Of a stretch of DNA of 64,000 bases, positions 43,295 through 53,221 are shown one piece after another. This stretch comes from Labilibaculum manganireducens. Lineage in GTDB: Bacteria > Bacteroidota > Bacteroidia > Bacteroidales > Marinifilaceae. Within the stretch, counting starts at the first letter, position 1. Each line of letters starts with the position of its first letter. The stretch is from NCBI RefSeq assembly GCF_002843385.1, contig NZ_MVDE01000006.1, positions 1-64,000 on the forward strand, read 5' to 3'. Made by a program: the position numbers and the translations under genes. Under the pieces are notes generated by a model that saw only the letters and a list, made by a program, of their open reading frames with translations, was not told the origin of the DNA and ran no database searches.

Positions 43295-45634
43295 ATGAAA
43301 AAATTATTTTTATATACGATCCTTTTGTTCACATTCTTACTGAATGCTTGTTCGCCCCCAAAAAATGAAGGAACATTTGAAGTTGGAGATAAAACATTTC
43401 TGCTTAACGGGAAACCATTTGTTGTTAAGGCTGCCGAAATGCACTATCCACGCATTCCGAAAGAATATTGGGAGCAACGCATCAAGATGAGTAAGGCTTT
43501 AGGCATGAATACAATTTGCCTGTATGTTTTCTGGAACATTCATGAACCTGAAGAAGGCAAATACGATTTTACCGGAAATAATGATGTGGCAGAATTTTGT
43601 CGTTTGGCTCAAAAGAACGGGATGTATGTGATTGTTCGTCCCGGACCCTATGTGTGTGCCGAATGGGAAATGGGTGGTTTGCCCTGGTGGTTGCTAAAGA
43701 AAAAGGATATTAAGCTGCGAGAGCAGGATCCTTATTTTATGGAAAAGGCAAAACTATTTATAAACGAAGTAGGAAAGCAGCTGGCCGACCTCCAGATTAC
43801 CAAAGGAGGAAATATATTAATGGTACAGGTTGAAAATGAGTATGGTTCTTTTGGTACAAATAAGCCCTATATTCAAGATATTCGCGATATCGTAAAAGGT
43901 GCAGGATTTAATGATGTCCCATTATTTCAGTGCGATTGGAGTTCCAATTTCCAGAACAATGCATTGGATGATTTGCTGTGGACTGTTAATTTTGGGACGG
44001 GAGCCAATATCAATGAACAGTTTAAAAAACTGAAAGAACTTCGTCCTAATACACCTCTTATGTGCAGTGAATTTTGGTCAGGCTGGTTTGATCATTGGGG
44101 AGCAAAACATGAAACCCGAAGTGCAGCCGATTTGGTGAACGGAATGCAGGATATGTTGGATCAGAATATCTCGTTTAGTTTATATATGACTCATGGCGGA
44201 ACCAGTTTCGGACATTGGAGCGGTGCCAACTTTCCTAATTTCTCGCCAACTTGTACCTCGTACGATTACGATGCGCCAATTAGCGAATCGGGAAGAACAA
44301 CACCCAAATATTTCGAAGTTAGAAAATTACTGGAAAAATATTTGCCTGAAGGTGAGTCGCTAAGTGAAATTCCCGATTCAATACCAACCATTAGCATACC
44401 AGTTTTTGAATTGGATGAAACAGTTCTCTTGTTCGACAATCTTCCCGAAGCAAAAATGAGTGAAGACATTAAATCGATGGAGTTTTTTGATCAGGGATGG
44501 GGAAGTATTTTATACCGGACCAAGCTTGAAAAATCGGATAAACAGCAATCTTTAGTGATAACTGAAGCTCATGACTGGACACAAGTTTTTATCGATGGTG
44601 AAAAAATAGCAACTCTCAGCCGGCTAAGAGGAGAAAATACAATTCTATTGCCTCCTGTAAAAGAAGGTGCTGTTCTTGATATTTTAGTTGAGGCCATGGG
44701 AAGGCAGAATTTTGGCAAAGGGATTTACGACTGGAAAGGGATCACCGGGAAGGTTGAAATAAAATCGGATAAGGAAGTAAAGGCACTAAAAAACTGGCAG
44801 GTATATAGTATTCCTTCCGATTACAGTTTTGCTAAAAACAAGCATTATACCAAGCTGACAAATTCTGAAAAACAACCTGCTTTTTATAAAGGAAGGTTTG
44901 TGGTTGATAAAAAAGGAGACACTTTTTTGGATATGAGCAACTGGAGCAAGGGCTTGGCCTGGGTGAATGGTCACGCCATTGGCCGCTATTGGGAAATTGG
45001 CCCGCAGCAAACACTTTACGTTCCGGGATGTTGGTTAAAAGAAGGTGAAAATGAAGTGATTGTTTTCGATTTGGCATCGCCCACAGAAGCTAAAACCGAA
45101 GGATTGCGCCACCCAATATTAGATGTTTTAAAAGGAAATGGAGCTTATGCTTCGCGTAAACCTGGAGAAACTCTTGATTTAACCAATGAGACGCCGAATT
45201 ATAAAGCTTCATTTACAAAAGGAAATGGTTGGCAGCATATTAATTTTAATAAACAAGCGAACACCCGCTACTTCTGTTTGGAAGCCTTAAATTCCTTTGG
45301 AGGAGATAGTTTTGCTGCCATTGCCGAACTGGAAATTCTTGGTGAAGATGGCAAACCCTTATCGCGGCAGCATTGGAAAGTAATATACGCCGACAGTGAA
45401 GAATTAGATGTGGCCAATAATACGGCAAGCAATGTATTCGATTTACAGGAATCAACCATATGGCATACGAATTACTCAACAACCAAAGCAGGCTTTCCAC
45501 ATCAGATTGTAATTGATTTGGGTGAAGAAAAGCTTGTTACAGGCTTTTGGTATTTACCGCGTGCCGAAGAGGGAAAACCGGGTATGATAAAAGATTATAA
45601 AGTGTATTTAAAGCAAACGAGGTTTAAATTATAA
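43295..45634 (+). CDS. GH35 beta-galactosidase
   Basis: Secreted retaining beta-galactosidase. The ATG at 43295 gives a lipoprotein signal (FTFLLNAC). The GH35 barrel spans about residues 25-345 (AAEMHYPRIPKEYWEQRI, FWNIHEPEEGKYDF), with acid/base Glu182 in VENEYGS and nucleophile Glu259 in MCSEFWSGWFDHWG. C-terminal beta-sandwich domains (GALLVNGHAIGRYW-type segment LAWVNGHAIGRYWEIGPQ) and a final F5/8-like region end the protein at KDYKVYLKQTRFKL. It would remove galactose from arabinogalactan or pectic galactan. Last gene of the glycosidase run and followed by a terminator. Confidence 0.92.
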   Translation: MKKLFLYTILLFTFLLNACSPPKNEGTFEVGDKTFLLNGKPFVVKAAEMHYPRIPKEYWEQRIKMSKALGMNTICLYVFWNIHEPEEGKYDFTGNNDVAEFCRLAQKNGMYVIVRPGPYVCAEWEMGGLPWWLLKKKDIKLREQDPYFMEKAKLFINEVGKQLADLQITKGGNILMVQVENEYGSFGTNKPYIQDIRDIVKGAGFNDVPLFQCDWSSNFQNNALDDLLWTVNFGTGANINEQFKKLKELRPNTPLMCSEFWSGWFDHWGAKHETRSAADLVNGMQDMLDQNISFSLYMTHGGTSFGHWSGANFPNFSPTCTSYDYDAPISESGRTTPKYFEVRKLLEKYLPEGESLSEIPDSIPTISIPVFELDETVLLFDNLPEAKMSEDIKSMEFFDQGWGSILYRTKLEKSDKQQSLVITEAHDWTQVFIDGEKIATLSRLRGENTILLPPVKEGAVLDILVEAMGRQNFGKGIYDWKGITGKVEIKSDKEVKALKNWQVYSIPSDYSFAKNKHYTKLTNSEKQPAFYKGRFVVDKKGDTFLDMSNWSKGLAWVNGHAIGRYWEIGPQQTLYVPGCWLKEGENEVIVFDLASPTEAKTEGLRHPILDVLKGNGAYASRKPGETLDLTNETPNYKASFTKGNGWQHINFNKQANTRYFCLEALNSFGGDSFAAIAELEILGEDGKPLSRQHWKVIYADSEELDVANNTASNVFDLQESTIWHTNYSTTKAGFPHQIVIDLGEEKLVTGFWYLPRAEEGKPGMIKDYKVYLKQTRFKL

Positions 45635-45665
45635 AAGCAGAAAAAACACAAGATTAAGAAATGTA

Positions 45666-45706
45666 AAAACCATTATTCCTTAGCTGGAATAATGGTTTTG
45701 TTTTTT
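45666..45706 (+). terminator. Terminator after GH35
   Basis: AAAACCATTATTCC and GGAATAATGGTTTT form a perfect 14-bp stem with a six-base loop, followed by GTTTTTT. Confidence 0.92.
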
Positions 45707-45765
45707 CTTGTGTAAATGGAGAATACCGATTAGTATTTTCCCGAACAGTCTCGGAGAAGACAGTT

Positions 45766-46023
45766 CAAAGCATTTTGAGGTGCTCCTTTGCAAAAAAAAA
45801 TGACTTCAAAATGCTTTGACGTTCTACTGAGCGAAAAGGGAGGTGCGCAAAATGCTTTGACGTTCTACTGAGCGAAAAGGGAGGTGCGCAAAATGCTTTG
45901 AAGTACTCCTTTGCAAAAAAAGAGGTGCTCAAAATGCTTTGAGGTGCTCTTTTGCAAAAAAGAAGGTGCTCAAAGTGCTTTGAGGTGCTCCTGAGCTAAA
46001 AAACCGGACTTCAAAGCGATCAG
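45766..46023. repeat. 41-bp tandem repeat, six units plus a partial seventh
   Basis: CAAA recurs at 45766, 45807, 45848, 45889, 45930, 45971 and 46012, exactly 41 bases apart with no indel. The usual unit start is CAAAATGCTTTGA. Units 2 and 3 are identical and carry CGTTCTACTGAGCGAAAAGG; the others carry variants of GGTGCTCCTTTGCAAAAAA. A palindromic core TCAAA-N4-TTTGA recurs in most units. It lies between the convergent ends of GH35 and the hybrid sensor gene; no reading frame of note crosses it. Confidence 0.9.
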
Positions 46024-46203
46024 TTCAGGCTGTGTTTATTATTCTGTTTCAGAACCGTTTTACATGCTAATATTTTTTTGAATCTCAAGTTCAACAAATG
46101 GCCTTTAGTCTTAGCTTTAAAGCTAGATGATATAATGCAGAATGTTGAGCAGTGCCGTGGATGAGCTTGCGAATTTATGATTCAAACAAAGCAACAATCG
46201 GTA

Positions 46204-49200
46204 TTACTGTTTTTTTTGAAATTCGCTTGGTGTAATGTTGAACTCCGCTTTAAAACAGGATGCAAAATATTTTGGATCAGAAAACCCTACGGAATATGCT
46301 ACTTCGGAAATGCTAATGTGACCTGATTTTAGCATTTTGGAGGCATGCTTTAGTTTAATGTTACGAATAAATTCAATAGGCGATAATCCTGTAATTGTTT
46401 TAATTTTCCTGTATAGTGTTGATTTTGACAGGTTAAGTTGCCCGGCAAAAGAGTTGATGTCAAACTCTGTTTCCGTTAAGTTTTTTTCAATAATGAGAAT
46501 GGCATTTTTTAAAAATTGTTCATCCATTGACGGATAATCCAATGAAGAGATATTTATTTCTTGATTAGATTTAAAATCTTGCTGCTGCTGTTTCTTTTGC
46601 AAAGTGAAATTCTGGATTCTCGCCTGCAGTACATTTATTTCAAAAGGTTTGGAGATGTAGGCATTTGCTCCGGCATTATAACACTCAATACGATCATCTA
46701 TGCTGTTTTTTGCAGTAAGAAGAATAATCGAAATATGATTTGTTTCTATATTGTTTTTTAGTGTTCGGCACAACTCGAGGCCATCCATTTCCGGCATCAT
46801 TACATCACTAATAATTATATCTATATCCGTTGATTTTACAAGCTCAATAGCTTCCAAACCATTTTGGGCCGTCAATACATTATAAGATTTGAGCAAGCGT
46901 TTTTGAATTATTTCAAGTAATTCAACATTGTCTTCAACCACCAGGATGTTTATGTTGCTGATTTTTGAAGATATTTCCGGATCTTCCTGAGGATTATCAT
47001 CTATATTATTTAAATCTAAACTTTGTGCTTCCGGATATATTTCTTCAATTGTATAACTTTTTTTATCAATAGGAATCTCTACGCAAAATGTGGAACCTTT
47101 TTTAGGAAAACTATTTACGGATATTTTCCCATGATGAAGTTCTGCTAAATCTTTTGTTAGAGATAAGCCAATCCCATTTGTTTCGCTTACATCAGTTGTT
47201 TTGTTATTATAAAACCGTTGAAAGATATGTTCAATGTCTTCGGGTTGAATTCCTATGCCTGTATCTGATACTTTAATCGAAATAAATTCTGTGTTGTCTT
47301 TGATGAGAAGATTAAGCTCAACAATAATTTTTCCATCTCTAGGGGTATATTTAAAAGCATTTGACAGAAGATTAAACAGGATTTTATCCATTTTATCGGC
47401 ATCAAAATAGGCGCTTATTTCTTGAGGTGTTGAATTCAATTCAAATAGAATATTTTTTTTATCAAACATTGGGATAAAGTGGTTGTAACAGATATCATTT
47501 ATAAAGGATGAAATGTCCGCCTTTGCAACACGTAATTCCATTTTACCACCTTCCACTTTTCTGTAATCAAGTATTTGCTGAAGTAATCTTTTGAGTCTGA
47601 TAATGTTCGATCGTATAATTCCAAATTCGGGCATGTTTTTTTGAACCGTCGTTTCAATGTCGTCTATCAAACAATTAATTATCGTTAAGGGTGTTAATAG
47701 GTCATGAGAAATATTTGTGAAGTATTTTAGTTTTGTTTGGGTAATTTCCTCTGATTTGCTTTTCTCTATTTGGGTGATTTTCACTTCATTTTTTAATTTG
47801 CTTCTGCCTAGAATAATTTTGAAAAGCAGGAATATTCCTAGAGTGAATAGTGAAAAATAGAAGAGATATGCAGTGTTTGTTTCATAGTATGCCGGTTTAC
47901 GGTAAATTGTAAGTTTGGTGATATTATTGCTCCACAGATTATGAGCATCAGTAGCTTTAATACAGAAAGTATAATGTCCTTTTTTTAATTGATTGTAAAC
48001 CGCAAATTGTCTGTCGTTTTTAGCGTAAATCCAATCGTTATCTACTCCTTCCAATTTATAGGCATACTTTATTTTTTTTGCGTTTATGTAATCGAGAGTA
48101 GAGAAATAAATTTCAATGTTTTTATCCTCAGGACTTAAAACAAGAGAATTATTCTTGAAATCGAATTTAACTTCACTGTTCTGGCTAAGGATTGATTTGT
48201 TCTGTATTTTTATATCAGTAATTTTTGTTTGTACTTTAGCCAAGGGAGAGTTTAATTTTTCTGAAGGAATAAAACGCGAGTATCCTCTGTTTCCTCCTAT
48301 GTATATATATTTTGAATCAGTTGTTTTACAGAATGATCCTTTTAGATGTGAATTGATTTGAACTCCATCAGAGGCTGAATAGACAAAATAGGCATTGTTT
48401 TTAGGATTAAATTCTATTATTCTTTTATAGGTAGTAATCCAAATATTATTGTATTTGTCTGAAATAATATCCAAAATAGCCTCTCCTTTTAATCCGCAAT
48501 TTACAGTTCTGTTTGTAAACGATTTATCAGTAGTATTGTATGCAATTAAACTACCTTCTTTAGTACCAATCCAAATATTTTCACTAAGGTCTGCGGTAAT
48601 GGATTGAATATGGTCACTCAATAACTTACTTTGAATGTTTTCGATTTCTAAATTGGAAATTTCATCTTCTGTTACTATTTGCGGGATAGCTATTTTATAT
48701 ATTCCTTTGGCAGAGCTTATCCATAAGTTGTCATTTGTATCCTGTGTTAGTGTGTTTATTGAACCGATCTTCTTATTTATCAGAAATATATTCTCAGATC
48801 CTCTTGGTTGAACAAACAGAACATTATTGGTACCGATCCAGATATTAGACTTATTATCTTCAAAAATATGATTTATCAGACCGGTGTTTTCAGATATACT
48901 ATTTAGAAAGATTTCCTTTAAGGAAGTAATATCAGATCCCTTTTTTTTAATTTTTACAATTTTCGTGTTTAGATCATTGGTGATCCATATTTCATTGCGA
49001 CTTGAAAGATAGGTGATGCTATTTGTTTTGAGTAATTCCGGTATGTTTTTTAATTTTTCGAATTCGGTAAAATATCTAATTGTTTTTGTTTCCGGTGAAT
49101 ATATAAATAGACCTAACCTATTTTGATTGACCCAAATATCCTTATCGTTATCAATACATAATGAGGTGAAAGAGGGTGCTATGTTGTTTTTGGTATTAAG

Positions 49201-50256
49201 AACATCTATTGGGAAATTACTAATTGCAGGTTTGTCAAAATCAATTTTAAACACCCCTTCGCTAAAGGCTCCAATCCATAAACTACCATCTCTGTCTTTT
49301 ATTATTTCGCTAAAAATATTGTTGGTGTTTTTAAGTAATTCTTGTGTGTTAACAGGAATAAGATCACCTGATTTGTCATACCTAAATGTACTTAATCCAG
49401 ACAAAGACATTGACCAAATATATTCAACATTATCGTCCTGAGTAAAGCTAAAGAAGGTTTCTTCCTCCTCAGAATAATTCGTCTTAGGAATTGTTATTTG
49501 TGTATACAAATTATCATTTTTTGCATTAGGGGTAAATTTATACAAGCCATCATTCCAGGTACCTATCCAGTAATTATTCTGATTATCCTGAAATATTTTA
49601 AATGGATTGTTTGTACGTCCAATTTTAGGGTATTGGATAAACCGATCACTTTCCGTATCATATTTATGTAATCCTTTTTCCCATAGCGTTAACCAGATAT
49701 TATGATATGAATCTTCAAAAAGTTTATTAATTCCGCCATTAGGAATTGATTTGGAGTCATTCTGATTGTGCGTATATCTTTTTTTTCTTGAAAAATCAGG
49801 ATTGTATCTGTACACAGCATTTGATGCTCCAACCCAAATGGTACTATCACTGCCAATTAATATATCACGAATTGCCATCGATTGTAATATACTATCAGGA
49901 TGAGTTTTAATTTGATAGGTGTTTCTGTTTAGAATACTTAAACCTTCATTCGTTCCTATCCAAAGGTTATCGTTGTTGTCTTCAGCAATGCAGGAAATCT
50001 CGTTACTGGCAAATAAGTTTGGAGAATAAATATCTGACCTGAAAATTTTTATTCTATTGCCATCATACCTGCACAATCCTTCGGGAGTTCCAAACCAAAT
50101 ATACCCTTCGCTATCCTGAAAAATTCGATGAACAGAATTTGAGGGTAATTGATCCATTATTGGCAGTTGAGAGACTGAAATATTCTGCGATTTCACATGA
50201 TTGTTTGAAGCATATAATAATATCAGGAATGATAATGTTAGTATTTTAAATTTCAT
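46204..50256 (-). CDS. Hybrid two-component system sensor/regulator (HTCS)
   Basis: One-protein sensor and transcription factor controlling a PUL. A signal peptide (residues 1-23) precedes a periplasmic sensor of two beta-propellers built of Reg_prop repeats (about 25-725; WFGTPEGLCRYDG, WIGTNEGLSIL) and a Y_Y_Y domain (about 730-790). One membrane helix lies at about 795-818. The kinase follows with His851 in NISHDLLTPL, N-box Asn962/Asn966 in NLLSNAFKYTP, and DTGIGI. The receiver has Asp1151 in IISDVMMPEMDG, and a C-terminal AraC-type HTH (about 1250-1350) ends the protein. It binds an oligosaccharide released from the target glycan. It is divergent from the downstream locus, which it most likely activates. 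Confidence 0.95.
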   Translation of the reverse strand: MKFKILTLSFLILLYASNNHVKSQNISVSQLPIMDQLPSNSVHRIFQDSEGYIWFGTPEGLCRYDGNRIKIFRSDIYSPNLFASNEISCIAEDNNDNLWIGTNEGLSILNRNTYQIKTHPDSILQSMAIRDILIGSDSTIWVGASNAVYRYNPDFSRKKRYTHNQNDSKSIPNGGINKLFEDSYHNIWLTLWEKGLHKYDTESDRFIQYPKIGRTNNPFKIFQDNQNNYWIGTWNDGLYKFTPNAKNDNLYTQITIPKTNYSEEEETFFSFTQDDNVEYIWSMSLSGLSTFRYDKSGDLIPVNTQELLKNTNNIFSEIIKDRDGSLWIGAFSEGVFKIDFDKPAISNFPIDVLNTKNNIAPSFTSLCIDNDKDIWVNQNRLGLFIYSPETKTIRYFTEFEKLKNIPELLKTNSITYLSSRNEIWITNDLNTKIVKIKKKGSDITSLKEIFLNSISENTGLINHIFEDNKSNIWIGTNNVLFVQPRGSENIFLINKKIGSINTLTQDTNDNLWISSAKGIYKIAIPQIVTEDEISNLEIENIQSKLLSDHIQSITADLSENIWIGTKEGSLIAYNTTDKSFTNRTVNCGLKGEAILDIISDKYNNIWITTYKRIIEFNPKNNAYFVYSASDGVQINSHLKGSFCKTTDSKYIYIGGNRGYSRFIPSEKLNSPLAKVQTKITDIKIQNKSILSQNSEVKFDFKNNSLVLSPEDKNIEIYFSTLDYINAKKIKYAYKLEGVDNDWIYAKNDRQFAVYNQLKKGHYTFCIKATDAHNLWSNNITKLTIYRKPAYYETNTAYLFYFSLFTLGIFLLFKIILGRSKLKNEVKITQIEKSKSEEITQTKLKYFTNISHDLLTPLTIINCLIDDIETTVQKNMPEFGIIRSNIIRLKRLLQQILDYRKVEGGKMELRVAKADISSFINDICYNHFIPMFDKKNILFELNSTPQEISAYFDADKMDKILFNLLSNAFKYTPRDGKIIVELNLLIKDNTEFISIKVSDTGIGIQPEDIEHIFQRFYNNKTTDVSETNGIGLSLTKDLAELHHGKISVNSFPKKGSTFCVEIPIDKKSYTIEEIYPEAQSLDLNNIDDNPQEDPEISSKISNINILVVEDNVELLEIIQKRLLKSYNVLTAQNGLEAIELVKSTDIDIIISDVMMPEMDGLELCRTLKNNIETNHISIILLTAKNSIDDRIECYNAGANAYISKPFEINVLQARIQNFTLQKKQQQQDFKSNQEINISSLDYPSMDEQFLKNAILIIEKNLTETEFDINSFAGQLNLSKSTLYRKIKTITGLSPIEFIRNIKLKHASKMLKSGHISISEVAYSVGFSDPKYFASCFKAEFNITPSEFQKKQ

Positions 50257-50609
50257 GGCTGGGTTTATTTTACTCTTATGAATAAGCGATATGTAATCTA
50301 TGGAACTTTTCTTCTCTGTTAATTAATGTCAAATTCCCCTGATCAAATATTAAGATGCTGTTACGATACGGGAAATTAGAGGTGAAGTATATTTTAATTA
50401 AAAATTGATAATACGATTCTTATCTGGTTTTCTAAGGTGAATAATCATTCAAAAAGGATTAAATATCTGTCTTTTTACATCTGAAAGCCTTTGAAATTAA
50501 GCCTTGAATGAATTCTCCCCCATTCGGAATGATCTTTCAACTTTTATCCTGACAAAGATAGACATATTTGTAATGTTAATTTTTCCTAAAAAATATAGTT
50601 AGTTTAAAT
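50257..50609. other. Divergent intergenic region between HTCS and the second PUL
   Basis: About 350 bases of AT-rich sequence. It must hold the promoters of both divergent genes and probably the HTCS binding site, but I could not identify an exact TAnnTTTG box or a clear direct repeat by eye. Confidence 0.35.
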
Positions 50610-53138
50610 ATGAGGCGAATTGCACTTATTATTATATCTCTTTGTTTGTTTGAGAATATTGTATTTTCATCGAATTATTATATTGATTCCCACAGCGGAA
50701 ACGATTTAAATAAAGGGGTGAATATTTCGAAACCCTGGCGTAGTTTAAAAAATGTAAATCTTTTAAAATTTAATGCTGGTGATTCCATTCTTTTCAAAAG
50801 AGGTTCCGTTTTTAACGGGCAGTTGGTTCTTAATTTGGAAGGGGAAAAAGGGGCATTAATTGTGGTTGGAGCTTATGGAGATATATCGCTTCCTTTCCCC
50901 CAAATTAATGGAGCCGGTAATAAAAAATATACACTGTTATTAAGTAACCCAGCCTATTGTAAAGTATCTCAGCTTGAAATAACAAATAACGGAGAAAATA
51001 GAGCAGCAGGCAGAGTGGGTGTTTATATAAAAGCTGAAGATTCTGGTGAGCGTTTTGATGTAACATTAGATGATTTGGTAATTAGAGATGTAAATGGAAG
51101 TTTAGTGAAAGAAGAAGGTGCTGGAGGGGGTATTTTCTGGGAGAATAAAGGTTCTAAAGTAAAATCAAGATTTGTAGGACTAACAATACAAAATTGCCAT
51201 ATCATAAATTGTGGAAGGAATGGTATTTATTCCGGGGGGTATGCTGGTCGGGATAAATGGTATCCCAATTTGAAAATTCTTATATCACACAACCTGATTG
51301 AAAGTGTACCCGGTGATGGAATTGTACCTATCGGATGTGATGGTGCTGTAATAGAATATAATGTGATGCGAAATTGTCCTGACATTTTATCGCCAAATGA
51401 AGCGGCAGCAGGTATTTGGCCATGGAGTTGCGATAACACGATTATCCAGTATAACGAAGTAAGTGAGCATAATGCCAAATGGGATGGACAAGGATTCGAT
51501 TCAGATTACAATTGTCACAATACTATTATTCAATATAATTATAGTCATGATAATGCGGGTGGATTTCTATTAGTGTGTAATGATGGAAATTCTCTTGGGA
51601 AGAGCTGGAACAAAGGCACTCTTAATTCGACTGTTCGTTATAATATTAGCGTAAATGACGGAATAAGAAATTACCCGACCAAACAAAGTGGATGGTTTAC
51701 GCCAGTTGTGCATATCACAGGGCCTGTTAAAAATACAATGATCTCTAACAACTTGATTGTACAATATCCAAAAGAAAATGATTCCATTGATTCTCGGATA
51801 TTAAAAATGGGAGATTGGGGGAATAAATGGCCGGAAAATACTCAATTTAAAAACAATATATTTTACGCTGACAGTGGCTTAAAAAGCAAATTTGACTTTG
51901 GTGGAGATATTAACACTTCCTTCATCGGGAACTCATTTTTGGGAGATTTTGAAAACCAACCTCAAGGAACAGATCTTACTATTTCAAAAAAAAATATCTG
52001 TGAAATATTGCAAGCCAAATCTATAGAAGCGAAAATTTCGAGATTAAAGAAATTATTTGATGAGCCGGAACAAGAATACCAATCTTTTCATCCTGGCGAA
52101 TTATGGTTAGATGATCAAGGAAATCATATCAATGCACATGGAGGAGGTATTCTGTATTATCAAGGAAAATATTATTGGTTTGGAGAACACAAGAGTGCGA
52201 ATACCAGTCAGGCATTGGTTGGGGTAAGGTGTTATTCTTCCGGTGATCTGTATCATTGGAAAAATGAGGGTGTAGCTTTACCTGTTGATGAAAATAACAA
52301 ATTAAGTCCAATTGCAAAAGGGTGTACCATTGAACGCCCTAAAGTAATTTATAATGCTGTCACAGAGCAGTTTGTTATGTATTTCCATCTGGAATTAAAA
52401 GGGCAAGGTTATCGTGCTGCGCAAGTAGGAATAGCAGTAAGTGATGATGTGAAGGGACCTTATAAATTTGTGAAATCATTAAGACCAAATGCTGGTATAT
52501 GGCCTGTAAATATGAATCAAGATCAACGGACATCAAGTTTGACGGCTGATGATTTTAAAGAATGGTGGACTCCCGAATGGCGTGCAGCTATTGTAGATGG
52601 CCTGTTTGTGCGACGGGACTTTGAGGGGGGACAGATGTCGAGGGATATGACATTGTTTGTAGATGATGATGGAAAAGCATATCATATCTATTCTTCGGAA
52701 GATAATTTAACCATTCATATTGCAGAGCTAACTAATGATTATTTGAATTATACAGGTAAGTATGTTCGTTTATTTCCTGGCGGGCATAATGAAGCACCTG
52801 CTTTATTTAAAAAAGAGGGTAAATATTATTTAATCACATCCGGATGTACAGGATGGGCGCCTAATGCAGCACGTTCAGCTGTAGCTTCATCCATTTGGGG
52901 AGCGTGGGAAACCCTTGGGAATCCCTGTCGTGGAGAAGGGGCGGAGTTGACTTTTTCATCGCAAAGCACCTGTGTATTTCCTGTATATGGAGAAAAAAAA
53001 TCATTCGTTTTTATGGCTGACAGATGGAATCCTAAGAATCACTTGGATGGTCGTTATGTTTGGTTGCCAATTTCGTTTGAGAACGGGAAGCCAATCATTA
53101 AATGGGCAAAAGAATGGGATAAATATGTTTTTGACTAA
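50610..53138 (+). CDS. Secreted parallel beta-helix/GH43-like fusion
   Basis: A signal peptide (MRRIALIIISLCLFENIVFSS) is followed by a right-handed parallel beta-helix (about residues 25-470), with the repeated NxIIQYN ladder (NTIIQYNEVSEHN, NTIIQYNYSHDNA). A linker then leads to a GH43-type five-bladed propeller (about 490-842) with NAHGGGILYYQGKYYWFGEH, CTIERPKVIYN and HNEAPALFKK. The C-terminal half resembles the GH43 clade of exo-beta-1,3-galactanases; the helix half resembles polysaccharide lyase or glycosidase helix folds, with no catalytic set I can assign. It may be a two-activity enzyme. First gene of the HTCS-linked locus; the susC gene starts 83 bases later. Confidence 0.72.
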   Translation: MRRIALIIISLCLFENIVFSSNYYIDSHSGNDLNKGVNISKPWRSLKNVNLLKFNAGDSILFKRGSVFNGQLVLNLEGEKGALIVVGAYGDISLPFPQINGAGNKKYTLLLSNPAYCKVSQLEITNNGENRAAGRVGVYIKAEDSGERFDVTLDDLVIRDVNGSLVKEEGAGGGIFWENKGSKVKSRFVGLTIQNCHIINCGRNGIYSGGYAGRDKWYPNLKILISHNLIESVPGDGIVPIGCDGAVIEYNVMRNCPDILSPNEAAAGIWPWSCDNTIIQYNEVSEHNAKWDGQGFDSDYNCHNTIIQYNYSHDNAGGFLLVCNDGNSLGKSWNKGTLNSTVRYNISVNDGIRNYPTKQSGWFTPVVHITGPVKNTMISNNLIVQYPKENDSIDSRILKMGDWGNKWPENTQFKNNIFYADSGLKSKFDFGGDINTSFIGNSFLGDFENQPQGTDLTISKKNICEILQAKSIEAKISRLKKLFDEPEQEYQSFHPGELWLDDQGNHINAHGGGILYYQGKYYWFGEHKSANTSQALVGVRCYSSGDLYHWKNEGVALPVDENNKLSPIAKGCTIERPKVIYNAVTEQFVMYFHLELKGQGYRAAQVGIAVSDDVKGPYKFVKSLRPNAGIWPVNMNQDQRTSSLTADDFKEWWTPEWRAAIVDGLFVRRDFEGGQMSRDMTLFVDDDGKAYHIYSSEDNLTIHIAELTNDYLNYTGKYVRLFPGGHNEAPALFKKEGKYYLITSGCTGWAPNAARSAVASSIWGAWETLGNPCRGEGAELTFSSQSTCVFPVYGEKKSFVFMADRWNPKNHLDGRYVWLPISFENGKPIIKWAKEWDKYVFD

Positions 53139-53221
53139 ACTGGAAATGAGAACTGTGGGTGTTTTTGTTGCTGGTTTTAAAATAGTTGAATAAATAATTT
53201 ACTAAGTAAAAATTTTAATTT

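Noticed and set aside
43295-45634. GH35 gene as C-terminally truncated, with the discoidin remnant at 21741-21950 as its missing half
   Set aside because: The GH35 protein does end early in its F5/8-like region (KDYKVYLKQTRFKL), but I cannot exclude that this is the family's normal end, and nothing links the two loci.
45766-46023. CRISPR array
   Set aside because: Units are contiguous 41-bp tandem copies with no constant repeat separated by unique spacers, and no cas genes are nearby.
46112-46125. Palindrome TAGCTTTAAAGCTA near the HTCS 3' end
   Set aside because: Short, AT-rich and without a T-run or nearby promoter; could be chance.
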